Shown piece after piece: positions 1 to 10,920 of a stretch of DNA of 64,000 nucleotides. Both the position numbers and the translations under genes were made by a program. Position 1 is the stretch's first letter; every line of letters starts with the position of its first letter. Under the pieces are notes generated by a model that saw only the letters and a program-made list of their open reading frames with translations, did not search any database and had not been told where the DNA came from. Where the stretch lies: contig CM020620.1 in NCBI GenBank assembly GCA_009829735.1, positions 17,070,354 through 17,134,353 on the forward strand, given 5' to 3'. Source of the DNA: Pyropia yezoensis (lineage: Eukaryota > Rhodophyta > Bangiophyceae > Bangiales > Bangiaceae).

Positions 1-176
1 TTGACGCCGTTCTACACAAGTCCATCCGAATCGGTTGGGGCACCAGGTTTGTAAATGGGCACTCCACTCACAGGCCGCCACGTGCCATACGTGGCATCCT
101 AGAATGAATATTTGGGGCGTTCGGATGGACGTGGTTAGCTGTGCTCTAAGCAGACGGGACAAAACTGGAAAAGCTG

Positions 177-299
177 CACTATTTGAAGAGTAACATGGCG
201 CGTTGCGAGCACTGCGGGATTCACTTTGGATCCTCGCAGCAATTCATCCGTGGCACGTAGCAGGAGAACCACGCCCGAGAGAAACCCCAATGTGCGCCA
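177..299. repeat. Left arm of a diverged inverted repeat (partner 937-1059)
   Basis: Read in reverse complement, this stretch matches 937-1059 over about 120 bp with scattered mismatches. The best conserved core is at 199-233, matching about 990-1030. The arms enclose roughly 640 bp with no convincing gene. It could be the remnant of a transposon with long terminal inverted repeats or an inverted segmental copy; no flanking duplication was found. Confidence 0.55.
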
Positions 300-657
300 C
301 ACGGCGTTTCGTCGACGCTTCCTGGAAACAGGGATGGACCGATTTGGAACAGTCTTGAATGCACTCTTATGAACCCTGTCCATGGCGATCGTGCAAGCAC
401 GACTCAAAACTCATCCGGGAGCATCAAACGCGAGCTTTCCTTGACAAAGATACTATGTCTTTTCTCAGGCAACATGTTTTTTCCAACGACCCTCCGAAGC
501 GTTCGGAGGACCATCCCAGAAACTTCTGCAAGAACTGCTTCAGTATGGTAGAAGAGAGGCCTTGGAAGCGTTCTCAGAGGAACACTGTACAGTTGCCAGT
601 TTAAGTTATGTGAGGAACTGGTTGATTAATTGTGTGCATTAAATATCAACTGCAAAC

Positions 658-736
658 TTTTGAGCTCGGATTGAAGAATGTTGGCGGCTTGTGCATGCTG
701 ACTCAACAGCGAGGTTTTGAGCTCGGATTGAAGAAT
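658..736 (+). repeat. Short direct repeat, two 22-bp copies
   Basis: A 22-bp sequence beginning TTTTGAGCTCGGATTG occurs at 658-679 and again at 715-736, 57 bp apart. The bases after both copies are also similar. Function unknown. Confidence 0.6.
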
Positions 737-936
737 ATTTGGTAGCTTGCGGTGGGAACTCTCTGTGCCCGCAATACGATTTCGCGAATGGCGACGACCC
801 TCACTGGCTGCGCTCTGGACGACGCTGCTCAGTTCTGGAAAGCTCTTTCGCTCCAGTCCCGACCACCCATGAGAGCAACGGGGGGCGCGGGCACTTTGTT
901 GAATGTCGAGCAATCAAACTGGGACTGGTGCTTCAC

Positions 937-1059
937 TGGCGCACAGTGGGGAGCTTCGCGGTCGTTTGCTCCTGCGGCGTGGAACCGGCGGAGTCTTGCA
1001 AAGATCCAAAGTGAATTCCGCAATGCTCGCTATACGTCATGTCATTCTTTGAAGTAAAG
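937..1059. repeat. Right arm of a diverged inverted repeat (partner 177-299)
   Basis: Inverted partner of 177-299. The shared core includes GATCCAAAGTGAAT followed by CCGCA and TGCTCGC. The short ORFs in the two arms do not share a clean reading frame, so I do not call a gene here. Confidence 0.55.
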
Positions 1060-1560
1060 CACTCGTGCTCGATATATGTGTCTACAGGACCGAGGCCAGA
1101 CCATCGTGTAAAGGACTCTGACAAGCGGGGCGCGAAAATATTTCAAGACGCGACAGATTGTGAGAAGGCTTACTTCTGCGCCTTTGCTGGGACCGAAGGA
1201 TACTGGACTGTTTAGCAAAAAGGCTCTATATATGATCCGTGAGGACTTCTGTAATGTGTACATACCTGACAAACCTATACTTTAATTCTCCTACTGCACT
1301 GTACGGCTCTCCAGTGGTCGACAATATCGCGCATTTTTGAGGACTAGGCCCGACGAGCAAAGAGCAATAGAACCTGAATGTTATTTTTCTGTTTTCTCTG
1401 GTTATACTCTGAGCACTCCCGGCACGGGTGCGCACGGGGTGTATTGAGGCTTGAAGGGCTGATCTCGTCCATCGCTATGGACGTGTGTCCGTGGAACAGG
1501 GATCAGTTGCACCTGAAGCCAAAAAGGAATATTGCTAATTTCCCAATTTTATCCGACCTG

Positions 1561-1866
1561 ATCAAAGTCAAGACTGGGTACGGGTCAGCTTCCCATTGGC
1601 CAATGGGCTGAATAGATGGCTGTGAAGTTGCTTCTCAGTCTTGATCCTGATCTTGACTTCGCTCGCAGCGGACAAAGCGCGGGTCTTTTCATGTATACTT
1701 CTCTCCCGGTCATATCAAAGTCAAGACTGGGTCCGGGTCAGCTTCCCATTGGCCGATGGGCTGAATAGATGGCTGTGAGGTTGCTTCTCAGTCTTGATCC
1801 TGATCTTGACTTCGCCCGGAGCGGACATAGGGCGGGTCTTTTGATGTACATTTCTTTCGCGGTCAT
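1561..1866 (+). repeat. Tandem duplication, two 153-bp units
   Basis: Unit 1 is 1561-1713 and unit 2 is 1714-1866, with few mismatches. Each unit begins ATCAAAGTCAAGACTGGG and holds, about 85 bp later, an imperfect inverted match (CAGTCTTGATC, then CTTGACTT), so each could fold into a large hairpin. No ORF of note spans it. It could be a MITE-derived tandem pair. Confidence 0.8.
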
Positions 1867-1880
1867 TGAGTTCTAAGAGA

Positions 1881-2510
1881 CGTTCCGAGACAATGTGACG
1901 GCGATGTGGCGAAGCGATTGTGGCGCCACATCCATCAAGCCGTTCCGAGACATCCTCGCAGTCAGACTTTTATGGCAACGCGCAGTGCATGAATTCAGCC
2001 GAAAATGAGTGCGAGAATACAGCCTGCCCAGAGCTCATGTTCTCTCCGAGGCGTGTTCAGGCGTGGTCTGAAGAGCGGTTTGAGAGGAGATGGCGGCGCA
2101 GCAGTGGTGACGAGGACGCAGCGTCACTGGTGGCAAACTTGCCAAGGGGCTCTTGGGCGCTTCGACTGAGGCGGGAACATATGGCGAGGGCCAGGAGGCC
2201 GAAAAGCTGCTGCGGGGCGCTCCGTCGACGTCGACCACCCAGATCGGTCATGCCGCAGGCATGGGCGTTCAACAGCTCCGAATTCCTCGTCTACATAACC
2301 AGTCCGATTGTAAAGTCCCAAAGACAATTATGGGCTCGACTGCCACATTGTGGCGCCACATGGCTTTCGCAACAAGCCACTCGGTTGTGGCGCCTCATTT
2401 GTGGCGGCGGCCCCGCTTCCCGAGCACCTAACCAAAACCGAGCACCCAATCAAATCACGAGAACGCTTGCCACAATCGCCTCGCCACACGCCACATCGTG
2501 TCTCGGAACG
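1881..2510. mobile_element. Non-autonomous DNA element with terminal inverted repeats (MITE-like), 630 bp
   Basis: The left end (from 1881, CGTTCCGAGACA) is matched in inverse by the right end (to 2510). Similarity runs about 45 bp inward with small gaps and includes CGATGTGGCG and GCGATTGTGGC. The outer 12-mer recurs directly at 1941-1952. The palindrome TGTGGCGCCACA occurs at 1919-1930 and 2349-2360. A 203-codon ORF inside has no recognisable domain and is probably chance. No target-site duplication is evident, so the superfamily is open. Confidence 0.65.
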
Positions 2511-3500
2511 GGCGTAACATGGTCGCCGTAAAATGTTGCGTACCACGGGCAGACATATTAGCAAGACCCGGTTTTCAAAAAAAGCGGTCCGAACGCATGC
2601 TCACAAGAACTGGCAATTTATTCTTTCCCAACGGATCATGGTACAGGTGCAATGTGTGAATACAACAGCAGCAACAAAATGTGGCTGTGGTGTGTTTACC
2701 GATAGCGTAGCGTTGCCTGTTGAAGCATTTCCGTGGAGGCCGAGACCGGTACAGAAGAAAAATTCTTCATGAATTTGGGGACTACATTAGATGACAACAA
2801 CCATCTGCTGCTCAAATGGGCACCCGTTCTTTTCGTTCAGACGGCCACTTGATGCAGCAACTGTCTCATCTATACTGTAGGCGTCCCTATTTTGGGCGAT
2901 CTGGACGGGGAAAGAAACAATGCAGGTGACTAATGGCATGCCTCATGTGATGCAGCTCTGACCAATGATTGCTCCGTATGAGGGGCTCTTGTTGTGCGAA
3001 CGGTGCGATCTACGAGCCTTTTTGGCCAATCGATGCGGAAACAGGAATCGTCACCCTGGGCAGTCGCAGACATGCAGCTGGGCTGCTGCTCCGGCTGAGA
3101 AAACCGTGAGATTGCGCAGAAGACGACCACATCTTGGGGTGGCAGAACTGGGTACACACCAATCAGCGCTCGGGTTCAGATGCGTGAGATCAGAAGCCAA
3201 TCATCTGTTGTCTGAGTAGGATCATCAGGATGCGTGATTGGCTGTTCCGGGGCGCCAGTTCGCCATTGGTTCGGCCTGTCGATCTTGCGCTTCTGTTCCC
3301 GTTGGGATCGGCCACAATTGAGACCGCTGCAACATTACCGGGCTTGACGTTTTGGTGGTCAGCTTCATCCGGAGAGAAGTGCAGTACCCCGCGGCTGTCT
3401 CTCTCCGCGTCCAGGTCGTCCCAATGAGCGGCTTCTCCGAGGCTCCACGGACCGCTTCCTCGTGCCTCCCCCTGTGTTCCTACAGACGGTTCCCTCGCAG
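2511..3500. other. Stretch with no recognisable gene
   Basis: Only short overlapping ORFs on both strands, none with a known motif. No repeat boundary or RNA gene was recognised. Confidence 0.5.
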
Positions 3501-3518
3501 CATGCCCCTCTCTTCGCG

Positions 3519-3715
3519 TGCCGGTGGTGCTGGCGAGCGGCTTGGATCCCCGCGGCTGCCCTGCGGCTCCCTCCCCCCCCTGCCGACGGCATCCTCGTGG
3601 CTTCCTCCTCTGTCACGTCCCGGTGGTGCCGGCGAGCGGCTCGGACCACCGCGGTTTCGATGCGGCCCCCCCCCCCTCCAACGGACGGCATCATTATGGT
3701 TAATCCCTCTCTCCA
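3519..3715 (+). repeat. Imperfect GC-rich tandem repeat, about 97-bp unit
   Basis: Unit 1 (3519-3615) and unit 2 (from 3616) both start with CGT followed by CCGGTGGTG and share GGCGAGCGGCT, a C-homopolymer and GACGGCATC. The C-runs vary in length. Open frames across this stretch on both strands are low-complexity artefacts. Confidence 0.55.
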
Positions 3716-4033
3716 CGTGCAGTTAGCAATGGTCAGTGGCTCCGTCCCCCACCGCATCTGCTGTTGCTTGAGCGCTGAGCAAATTTCTCCCCCTCCATCC
3801 CCCTCCCCAACATTCTCCTGGTCGTATGGATGCGTCATGCCGAGGAGGGACGCTGTGTGAGTGACGTGCTTGTGCTGCCATCCGAGGGATGTGCGCCGCT
3901 GTTGCGGACAGTCCCACACTCGGCTGTGTCGTCGTCGGCACCCTCGGCCCGCTCACCGTACGAAGATGGCAGACGCGCCCAACCATGCCCCACCAGCCGC
4001 CACCCCCGTTAAGGCTCCTGGACTGGTCCCAGT

Positions 4034-4449
4034 TGTAGCATATCCGCCCACCGTACCGATTTCCGGTATTTACGGGCAAGTAGCCCCCTTGACTGGTGGT
4101 CCCAGCCTTGTTGGTCTGGGTCCGCTTGTGGCTCGCCCTTTGGGGGACTACTTTTGTTTTGCATTGTTTATCTGTCCTTGCTTTGGAGGGATCTTTTATA
4201 TTGTTTGCTATGCTCGTAGCGATCGGCCGTCCGGCCTTCGCTCGGTCGCTCGGTCGCTCGACCGGCATAATTGTTTCGCCCGGTATAGGCGACGTGGGGG
4301 CTCGCCGCTGCCGTTTGGCCGGCTTGCTCCCCATCGAACGTCCTGGAGCTAAAGGTCTGTCTTCATTGCCTTTACGGTAATAGCTCCCTCTTTGCCTTCC
4401 GGGCGCCGGTCGGTCCCATATCCTTTTATTGGGCAACACATATTCCACA
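4034..4449 (+). repeat. 5' LTR of chromovirus 1 (proposed bounds)
   Basis: The right edge is firm: it ends CCACA, followed by a one-base spacer and a primer-binding site at 4451. The left edge is inferred from TGTAGC at 4034, the same start as the LTRs of chromovirus 2 and L3. An AT-rich TTTTATATTG near 4190 could be the TATA region. No matching 3' copy was found, so the left bound is uncertain. Confidence 0.55.
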
Positions 4450-4450
4450 T

Positions 4451-4470
4451 TGGTGGAGCAGCAGGGGATA
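4451..4470 (+). promoter_or_regulatory. Primer-binding site (tRNA primer) of chromovirus 1
   Basis: TGGTGGAGCAGCAGGGGA one base after the LTR end. The leading TGG complements a tRNA CCA tail. The same core with the same one-base spacer follows the LTR of chromovirus 2, so the families seem to share one primer tRNA. Confidence 0.75.
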
Positions 4471-4667
4471 TTGCTCGTGTGCGGCGCTGCCGTACACTCG
4501 TACGTGTTCCTTGGTGCCTTGTGGCAGTTGTGTTGACAATCGCTTGATTGGGTGTTGCCGGGCGACATCACCGAACGGTGAAGGCTGGACGACGCCGGGC
4601 GTCGCGCCACGAGGACCTTTTGGTCGGCGACGCAGGGCGCGCCGACGCGAGTACGCCGGGTTGCGAT

Positions 4668-6413
4668 ATGGCTTCGGGAGCCCCTGATGGCGCTCGGCGC
4701 TCGAAGGGTAAGGGGATTGCCCTGCCTTCGGGCTACACGCCACCAGGCGGAGGGAGCGGAACAAGCCGCCGTCCGGCACCCGATGCTACCCCCCCCAACC
4801 CTGACTCGGAGGATGTCACTACCTCCAAGTTGGAGAGCTTGAAGGCGGTGGTGGAGGCACTTCATGCCCGTCTTGAGGCCCAAGAGGCCGCCAACAAGGA
4901 GTTGGAGAATTCCAACACCAAGCTGGTGACCACTCTTGAGGAGCTGAGAAAGCCAACCTCAAATGAGGCGTTTCGTCAACGGACGACGTCGAACCGACAG
5001 TCGGTGGGCAACATGGCCCGGGGACCTGCTCCAGGGGCGTCCCACGCCAGCCTGCCTATTGGCAATCTTCAGATGAAGAACCGTCGGATCCGCGTGTTGG
5101 AGCGCCAAGTCGAGGACCTGAAGGCCAAGGCCTCGACTAAGCGTTCGAACGCACGGGAGGGAGGCGCATCATCCGCTGAGGACGGGATGTCATCCGACAA
5201 CTCGTCGTCCTCGTCTTCCTCGTCTTCGGACGAAACTGATGACGGTCGTTGGGACCCTTCCCCGCCGTCAAGCCCAAGCTCATCGAGCAGTGAGTCCGCT
5301 ACGAACAGCTCGGACGCACACCGTCAACGTGCGCGTCGTCACCGGCGCCGACCGGCGCCCGCCGCTGGACTCACGGAGTTGGGTGACCGAAAGTTGGTCA
5401 TTCGACCCGGCAACAGCCGCTTCAAGTCACTCCTGGATTACCGGACCTACTTCCTGCTCCGACGGAGCACCAAGTACACACCATCCATGGTGAAGGACGC
5501 GAGCAAGATGAACAAGCGCCTTGACGGCGCGTTCCAAGGTCAAGAGACCTTTAACGGTGGCGACCCCCTCGGTGTCTTCACCTTCCTCACCACCTTTCGC
5601 AGAGCTTGCGACGCGGCAGGGCTGACCCACGGCCGGGCGTTTCCCTTGATCGCCTTCCGGCTGGCGGGAGCCGCCAAGCGCGCATTCGCCAGCGCGGCCA
5701 ACACGATTGTTAGTGGCAAGCACTACGAGCTCACCACCTATGGTGAAGGAGTCAACTGGCTTCCCAAGAAGTACGCAACTCACGCCGGCCTGGCAACAGC
5801 CTATCACGACATCATTACGATGACTCAAGTGGACGCGGAGGTCCCGCGCGTGTTTGCCTCCCGCGTGGAGGCGGTGTGCGATCGCCTCTGCGGCCTGTTC
5901 TCCGCTCAAGACGTAAAGGACGTCTTCATCAACGGTCTTTCAGACCTCATCAAGCCAAACGTCCGCGTCTTGGACAGTCAATTCCTCGATCGCTCAATGG
6001 CGGACACAGTGGCAGCTGCCCAAGGATTTTGGGAGGGCGCCACTCGCCTGCGGCAGTCCATCAAGGCCAGCCGGCCTGCCATGATCAAGGTTAGTCAAGT
6101 TAACTCTACCCCGGGGCCCCAAGCGCGCACGGTCGATCGACCATTCGACCCCGTTAAGGCTGTCCGCACGGACACGCCAAGCCCGCGCGCTAACGACATC
6201 TGTTACAACTGTAACGAGCGCGGGCACTTTGCCTCTCAATGCCCTAAGCCCCGTCGTGAACGACGTCAGGCACGAGTGATGGCACTCATCGAGGACTCGG
6301 TCCGCAAGCAGATCAACGCGATCGTCGAGATCGAAGTCCTGCCGGACTCGGAGGACGATGACGTCGGACGCGTCGACACCGGCGACGGCAAGGCCGACTC
6401 AAAAAACGAGTGA
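4668..6413 (+). CDS. gag: Gag polyprotein of chromovirus 1
   Basis: The start chosen is the first in-frame ATG after the primer-binding site, giving 581 residues; the frame is open upstream to about 4548. In order: a basic, glycine/proline-rich N-terminus; a predicted coiled coil around residues 50-105 (LESLKAVVEALHARLEAQEA); an extended serine/aspartate tract near residues 170-215; a capsid-like helical region with FQGQETFNGGDPLGVFTFL; a CCHC zinc knuckle at about 6201-6242 (CYNCNERGHFASQC); and an acidic tail. Gag should form the particle and bind the RNA genome. The stop TGA (6411-6413) lies four bases after a slippery heptamer, so pol should be made by -1 frameshifting. Confidence 0.88.
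   Translation: MASGAPDGARRSKGKGIALPSGYTPPGGGSGTSRRPAPDATPPNPDSEDVTTSKLESLKAVVEALHARLEAQEAANKELENSNTKLVTTLEELRKPTSNEAFRQRTTSNRQSVGNMARGPAPGASHASLPIGNLQMKNRRIRVLERQVEDLKAKASTKRSNAREGGASSAEDGMSSDNSSSSSSSSSDETDDGRWDPSPPSSPSSSSSESATNSSDAHRQRARRHRRRPAPAAGLTELGDRKLVIRPGNSRFKSLLDYRTYFLLRRSTKYTPSMVKDASKMNKRLDGAFQGQETFNGGDPLGVFTFLTTFRRACDAAGLTHGRAFPLIAFRLAGAAKRAFASAANTIVSGKHYELTTYGEGVNWLPKKYATHAGLATAYHDIITMTQVDAEVPRVFASRVEAVCDRLCGLFSAQDVKDVFINGLSDLIKPNVRVLDSQFLDRSMADTVAAAQGFWEGATRLRQSIKASRPAMIKVSQVNSTPGPQARTVDRPFDPVKAVRTDTPSPRANDICYNCNERGHFASQCPKPRRERRQARVMALIEDSVRKQINAIVEIEVLPDSEDDDVGRVDTGDGKADSKNE
6401..6407 (+). promoter_or_regulatory. -1 ribosomal frameshift heptamer A-AAA-AAC at the gag-pol junction
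   Basis: In the gag frame the codons are TCA AAA AAC GAG TGA, which places A AAA AAC in the X XXY YYZ register used by retroviral gag-pro sites. Pol lies in the -1 frame, as required. A 6-bp stem (CGAGGA at 6416-6421, TCCTCG at 6446-6451) with GC-rich loop sequence lies 8 nt downstream and could be the stimulator. Confidence 0.75.
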
Positions 6414-9400
6414 GTCGAGGACCGACGGGCAGTCTCCCCGACGCATCCTCGCCCGCCCGACAAGCTAGACCTAAGGTCACCAAGATACTGAGCAAGGCTC
6501 ACCGACGCTATGAGATCGCTGCCTGTATAGGCACGGAGCTCGCGAATACGCGCAGTATGAGACCCATCCCTGACACCGGAGCTGGCGTCAACCTTATCCG
6601 GCCGGACGTCCTACCGCCACATTGGCGCGATTACGCCCACACGTTAACCAGTGCACCGCACATTGTTGATGCCAACGGGCAAAAAATCGAGGCTCTACAA
6701 GCCATCCACTTGTTCATCGATACCGGGGGTGTTCAGGCCTTTGAACGTTTTTACGTTACCCCCCACCTGTCGGTCAAGTGCATACTCGGGACCGAGTTTA
6801 CGGACAAGCACGTTGAGTCAATCTCGCCCCGACTCAAACGTATCGTTTGGCAATCCTCGAACGATCGTTCGACGGCTCACTCTCCCATCTTGGGCATCCA
6901 GTACAACAATGTTTTGGAACCTCAATGGACCGGGGGGTCGACTAAGGTCCGGGCTTGTAAGCAAACACGCCTCAAGGGCAAGACCGAGGAATGGATCATG
7001 GTCACTTGTGACACTCCGGGACTGGTTACTCTTCAACCAAACGCACGATTGTGCCGACACAAGACCATGGCAGTCGCCCGCGGACTGGCCACCGTCAAGC
7101 CTGACGAACCATTCCTGGTTAAGGTGTGCAACTTCGGGCCAGACGCGGCCATCCTGCGAAAGGGGTGCGTCCTCGCGTTTGCCGAGCCCCACCTTGGGCA
7201 AGTCCTCGCCGCCCCGACGGAGGATAAGGGGTCATCCGACCCGGAGACCGAGCAACCCAAACCGTCACTTGATGACACCAACCTCGACGGGGCACCCCAA
7301 CATTTGCATGCGCAAATCAAGTCGATGTTGGCCAAGCATGGCAAGATGTGGGACGGGACCCTCGGGGTCATCCACGCTACAGAGCACGCCATCGTCACTC
7401 CACCTGGGGTTGCCCCTATAAGGGCCCAACCCTACCGGACCGGCGCGTTCAAACGTGCGATCATTGTCGATCATATCAACAAGATGTTGAAGCTCAAGGT
7501 TATTAAACCAAGCCACAGTGACTGGGCCAGTCCGGTCGTCATCGTCCCCAAGAAAAGTGGGAAGGCCCGATTCTGCGTCGATTATCGACGGCTCAACAGC
7601 ATCACCAAGAAGGACGCGTACCCCCTCCCGCGCATGGAGGACTGCCTCGACTCCCTTGGAGACGCCAAGATCTTCACATCTCTCGACTGTACCGCTGGGT
7701 ACTGGCAAGTTCCATTGCGGCAAGAGGACCAAGAAAAGACGGCGTTCACCACGCACTATGGCATCTTCGACTGGACAACTATGCCATTTGGCTTGACCAA
7801 TGTCTCGGCGACGTTCCAACGTGCCCTGGATATTATCCTCTCCGGACTCAAGTGGCAGGTCTGCCTCGTCTATTTAGACGACGTTATCATATTCTCGGCA
7901 AACGCCAAACAACACATCCATGATGTGGACAAGGTCCTTACCCGACTACGGGAGGCTGGCGTGACTCTCAATCTTGAGAAGTGCAAGTGGTTTTCCAACG
8001 AGGTGGAGTACCTCGGCCACAGCATAACGCCTGGTAAGCTCCACGTTCTTAACAAGAACACCGACGCCCTTCGTCAGGCGACGTTCCCCAAGACCAAGAC
8101 TCAACTCAAAAGTTTTCTCGGCATGTGCAACGTCTATCGACGATTCGTAGTAGACTTTACCAAGAGGGCAAGACCGCTCAACGCGTTGACAAAGAAGGAC
8201 GTCCCACCGGACCTGCCACCACCCTCCACAGAGGAGACGGCAGCCTTTGAAGACTTGCGCGACGCCTTGGTGCACCCACCAATCTTAGCCTTACCTAAGG
8301 CAGGTCGCGAGCTGACGCTCGACGTCGACGCAAGTGCTTACCAACTCGGCTGCACATTGCTCCAAGCGGACGATGATGGCAAGGCACAGCCACTAGGCTA
8401 CTGGAGCCGCGCCCTCAACACGGCAGAGCTCAACTAATCCACAACGGAGAGAGAATGCCTTGGCATAGTGTGGGCCGTCCTCAAGTTGAGGCACTTTCTC
8501 GAAGGACAACACTTCAGCATCCGATCGGACCATCAAAGTTTGAGCTGGATATACAGCACCGCTGAATCTAGCGGTCGCTTGATGAGATTGCGTATGCGCC
8601 TCGCTGAGCTCGACTTCCAACTAAAGTACAAGCCAGGTGCCAGTCACCACCTCCCAGACTTCCTCTCTCGCGCGGACAACAACGCGATGAGCGACACGAT
8701 CAACGATGACATTCCACGTCTAGCGGTGGCCCGGACAGCACACGGCGTCCAAACGGACAGGTACACGGGCACAACGGATCCCGAGCCCCTTGACTTCTAC
8801 GAAGTCATTGACAAACAACAATCGGATGATTTCTGCAAGTCGATCATCGACAGTGTCGCAAACGGAGGCCACAAGTCATTCTACCTCGATGACAACAACG
8901 CGCTACGTCGCAAGACTGCGTATGGAGGCCAATTGGTCATCCCCAAGTCGCAACAAGATGTCATCTTGAAGCTCCAACACATGGCCACCACGGCCGCCCA
9001 CCCGGGCATGAACAAGATGTACTTCACAATGAGAACAAAGTTCTACTGGCCATCCATGATATCGGATATCCACAACACCATTACCAACTGCACCACTTGT
9101 GCCCAGAACCGCCTGGCGTTGCGTAAGCACACGACGCCGCTGACCTTGTTCCCTGCGTCGGAACCGCTGACGGAATTGTCAATTGACATCCTCGGTCCCT
9201 TGCCGGCAAGCAAAAGCGGCAACCGGTTCATCTTGGTCATTACCGACCGCTTTGCAAAGCTAACTAAGTGCATAGCACTCAAGACCATCACGGCCATCTC
9301 CTTCTCCTCCGCTGTTATTAAACATTGGATAGCCTGCTATGGCCCACCGGACAAGATCTTGTCCGACCAAGGACCCCAGTTCATGTCGAACTTTTTCATT

Positions 9401-10453
9401 GCCGTGATGAAGGTGCTCGGAGTGGCGACGGTACGCACCACCGCGTACCATCCTCAGACCAACTGTCAAGTCGAGCGGTACAATCGTACGATTGCGACGC
9501 AACTACGTCACTACGTGACCGAGGACCCCAAGCGCTGGGACGAGCTGCTGCCCGTCCTCACGATGGCTTACAACAGCCAACCACACCGGTCCATTGGACT
9601 AGCACCCTTCGAACTTGTCATCCCACGACGCATCCCGAACCTATCGGTCCGTAACCTGCCACCCGGCACGTCGGTAGCCCAACGAGGAACCCTCAACGAC
9701 GGCTCGCCGCTCGCGAGGAAGCGCGAGTTCATGGCCCGACTGCGGTTGCAGATCCCGGCCGTCGTCAAGGCCCTCGCCAAAACTCAGCAACGTTACAAGC
9801 GTAACTTCGACGCCCACATTAGGGAACGCAATCGCAAGATTAAGATCGGCGACTATGTCTATACGACAAACCACCAACGAGCCAACAAGCTGCAGAGCAA
9901 GGCCGTAGGGCCATTCATCGTCGTCGACGCTGACGAGTCTACGATCGTCATCGACGTCGATGGCATCGAGAAGCGCATCAACAGCGACCACGCCACAGCG
10001 GCGCCGCGCCCGGACGACTGTGACGAGTCCACTCCACACCCACTTCTCGATGGGTTTGACAAACCACGGCCGGAGCCAACCATTCACGACGAATACGTCA
10101 TCGACAAGCTCATGTCCCATCGACGGTCCGGGGATTCTTACGAATTCAAAGTCCGATGGTATGATTATACCCCAAAGGATGACACCTGGGAACCGGTGGA
10201 AAACTTGCCACGTAACTTGGTGATAAGACACCTGCGTTCCAAAAAGGGAGAAATATCAGGATACACGTGGCGAAAAACCACAAAGACATCGGCTCGAGTA
10301 TTGCTGTCGTCCCAACTTTGGCGGTTGTGCATGTGTACAACTGTACGCTTGCACATTTACAATTCCCAAAAATGGCCCCAAAAGGCGAAAGTGATTGACA
10401 AATGTGAACCCACAGCATCATTTGAGCCGGATTCTCTCCTTTTTTATGCGTGA
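6408..10453 (+). pseudogene. pol: Pol polyprotein of chromovirus 1, with one in-frame nonsense codon
   Basis: The frame is entered from gag by -1 frameshift. Retropepsin: PDTGAGVNLIRPDV near 6570-6610. Reverse transcriptase: FCVDYRRLNS and the catalytic LVYLDDVIIFS near 7868-7900. RNase H: LDVDASAYQLGCTLLQ. Integrase: the HHCC finger ending CTTCAQNR, then the DDE core with SIDILGPLP, ILSDQGPQF and YHPQTNCQVERYNRT. C-terminal chromodomain: YEFKVRWYDYTPKDDTWEP near 10140-10195. The frame continues to 10453 with no recognised domain. A TAA at 8435-8437 falls where related elements have LNYS (tyrosine), one base from a tyrosine codon, inside RNase H. The rest is open, which suggests recent inactivation or a base error. 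Confidence 0.9.
10301..10338 (+). repeat. 38-bp motif, inverted partner at 15217-15254
   Basis: This segment, starting TTGCTGTCGTCCCAA, matches the reverse complement of 15217-15254 at 36 of 38 positions. Here it lies in the tail of the pol frame after the chromodomain. Both copies lose similarity abruptly on both sides. It may mark the end of a repeat family; see findings. Confidence 0.75.
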
Positions 10454-10920
10454 AAGAGTCTAATTGTATGCGATATCGGACCGTCTATTTCGCATGACGC
10501 GACACCTGTCTATGTTTTTCACGATCTCGTCAGGCGCATTCCGTATTTACTGGACAAGCGTTACGATCTCAGCATCTTGGGCAGACTGTTGTCTCCGGGT
10601 CACGGCTTCTCCGCCCGTAGCGCCAGCTACTTGGAGCTTTCCGCCGCTGGATGGCTGCGAAAGCCGAGATTCTCCGGAGACTGCCGCAGAATTGCCTGAG
10701 AACCAGCTCTCTAGCCTGGAAGTGGCGGGTCAGACTCACTGGCGCGGGCACAGTTGACAGAGTGGCGCGGAGCAAGAAAGCATCCACTCTTGGCAGAATT
10801 GTCCTTCATCTTTACGTGCCACATCGCCCGGCCTCCCCCCACATTCTTGCGGGACCTCCCCCCTCGCCCCCACACCGTCATCTCTCTCCTTCGCCCGGAC
10901 TTCACCCACGTGGCTGTGCA
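10454..10920. other. Spacer between chromovirus 1 and the transposase
   Basis: No recognisable gene. The transposase frame is open back to about 10651, but the residues before 10921 are low-complexity proline-rich and look non-coding. No terminal inverted repeat for the transposon was recognised here. Confidence 0.4.

Larger units (their letters stand above)
4034..10453 (+). mobile_element. Chromovirus 1 (Ty3/Gypsy retrotransposon), 3' end missing or unrecognised
   Basis: Order: LTR, primer-binding site, gag, -1 frameshift site, then pol as protease, reverse transcriptase, RNase H, integrase, chromodomain. This is the Ty3/Gypsy chromovirus order. A purine-rich tract (AAAAAGGGAGAAA, about 10240-10252) lies just after the chromodomain, but no second copy of the 4034-4449 LTR follows. 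The element is therefore truncated or its 3' LTR has decayed. With the nonsense codon in RNase H, it is probably inactive. Confidence 0.85.

Noticed and set aside
1920..2531. 203-codon ORF in the MITE-like element
   Set aside because: No domain, composition like its non-coding surroundings, and it starts and ends in the terminal repeats.
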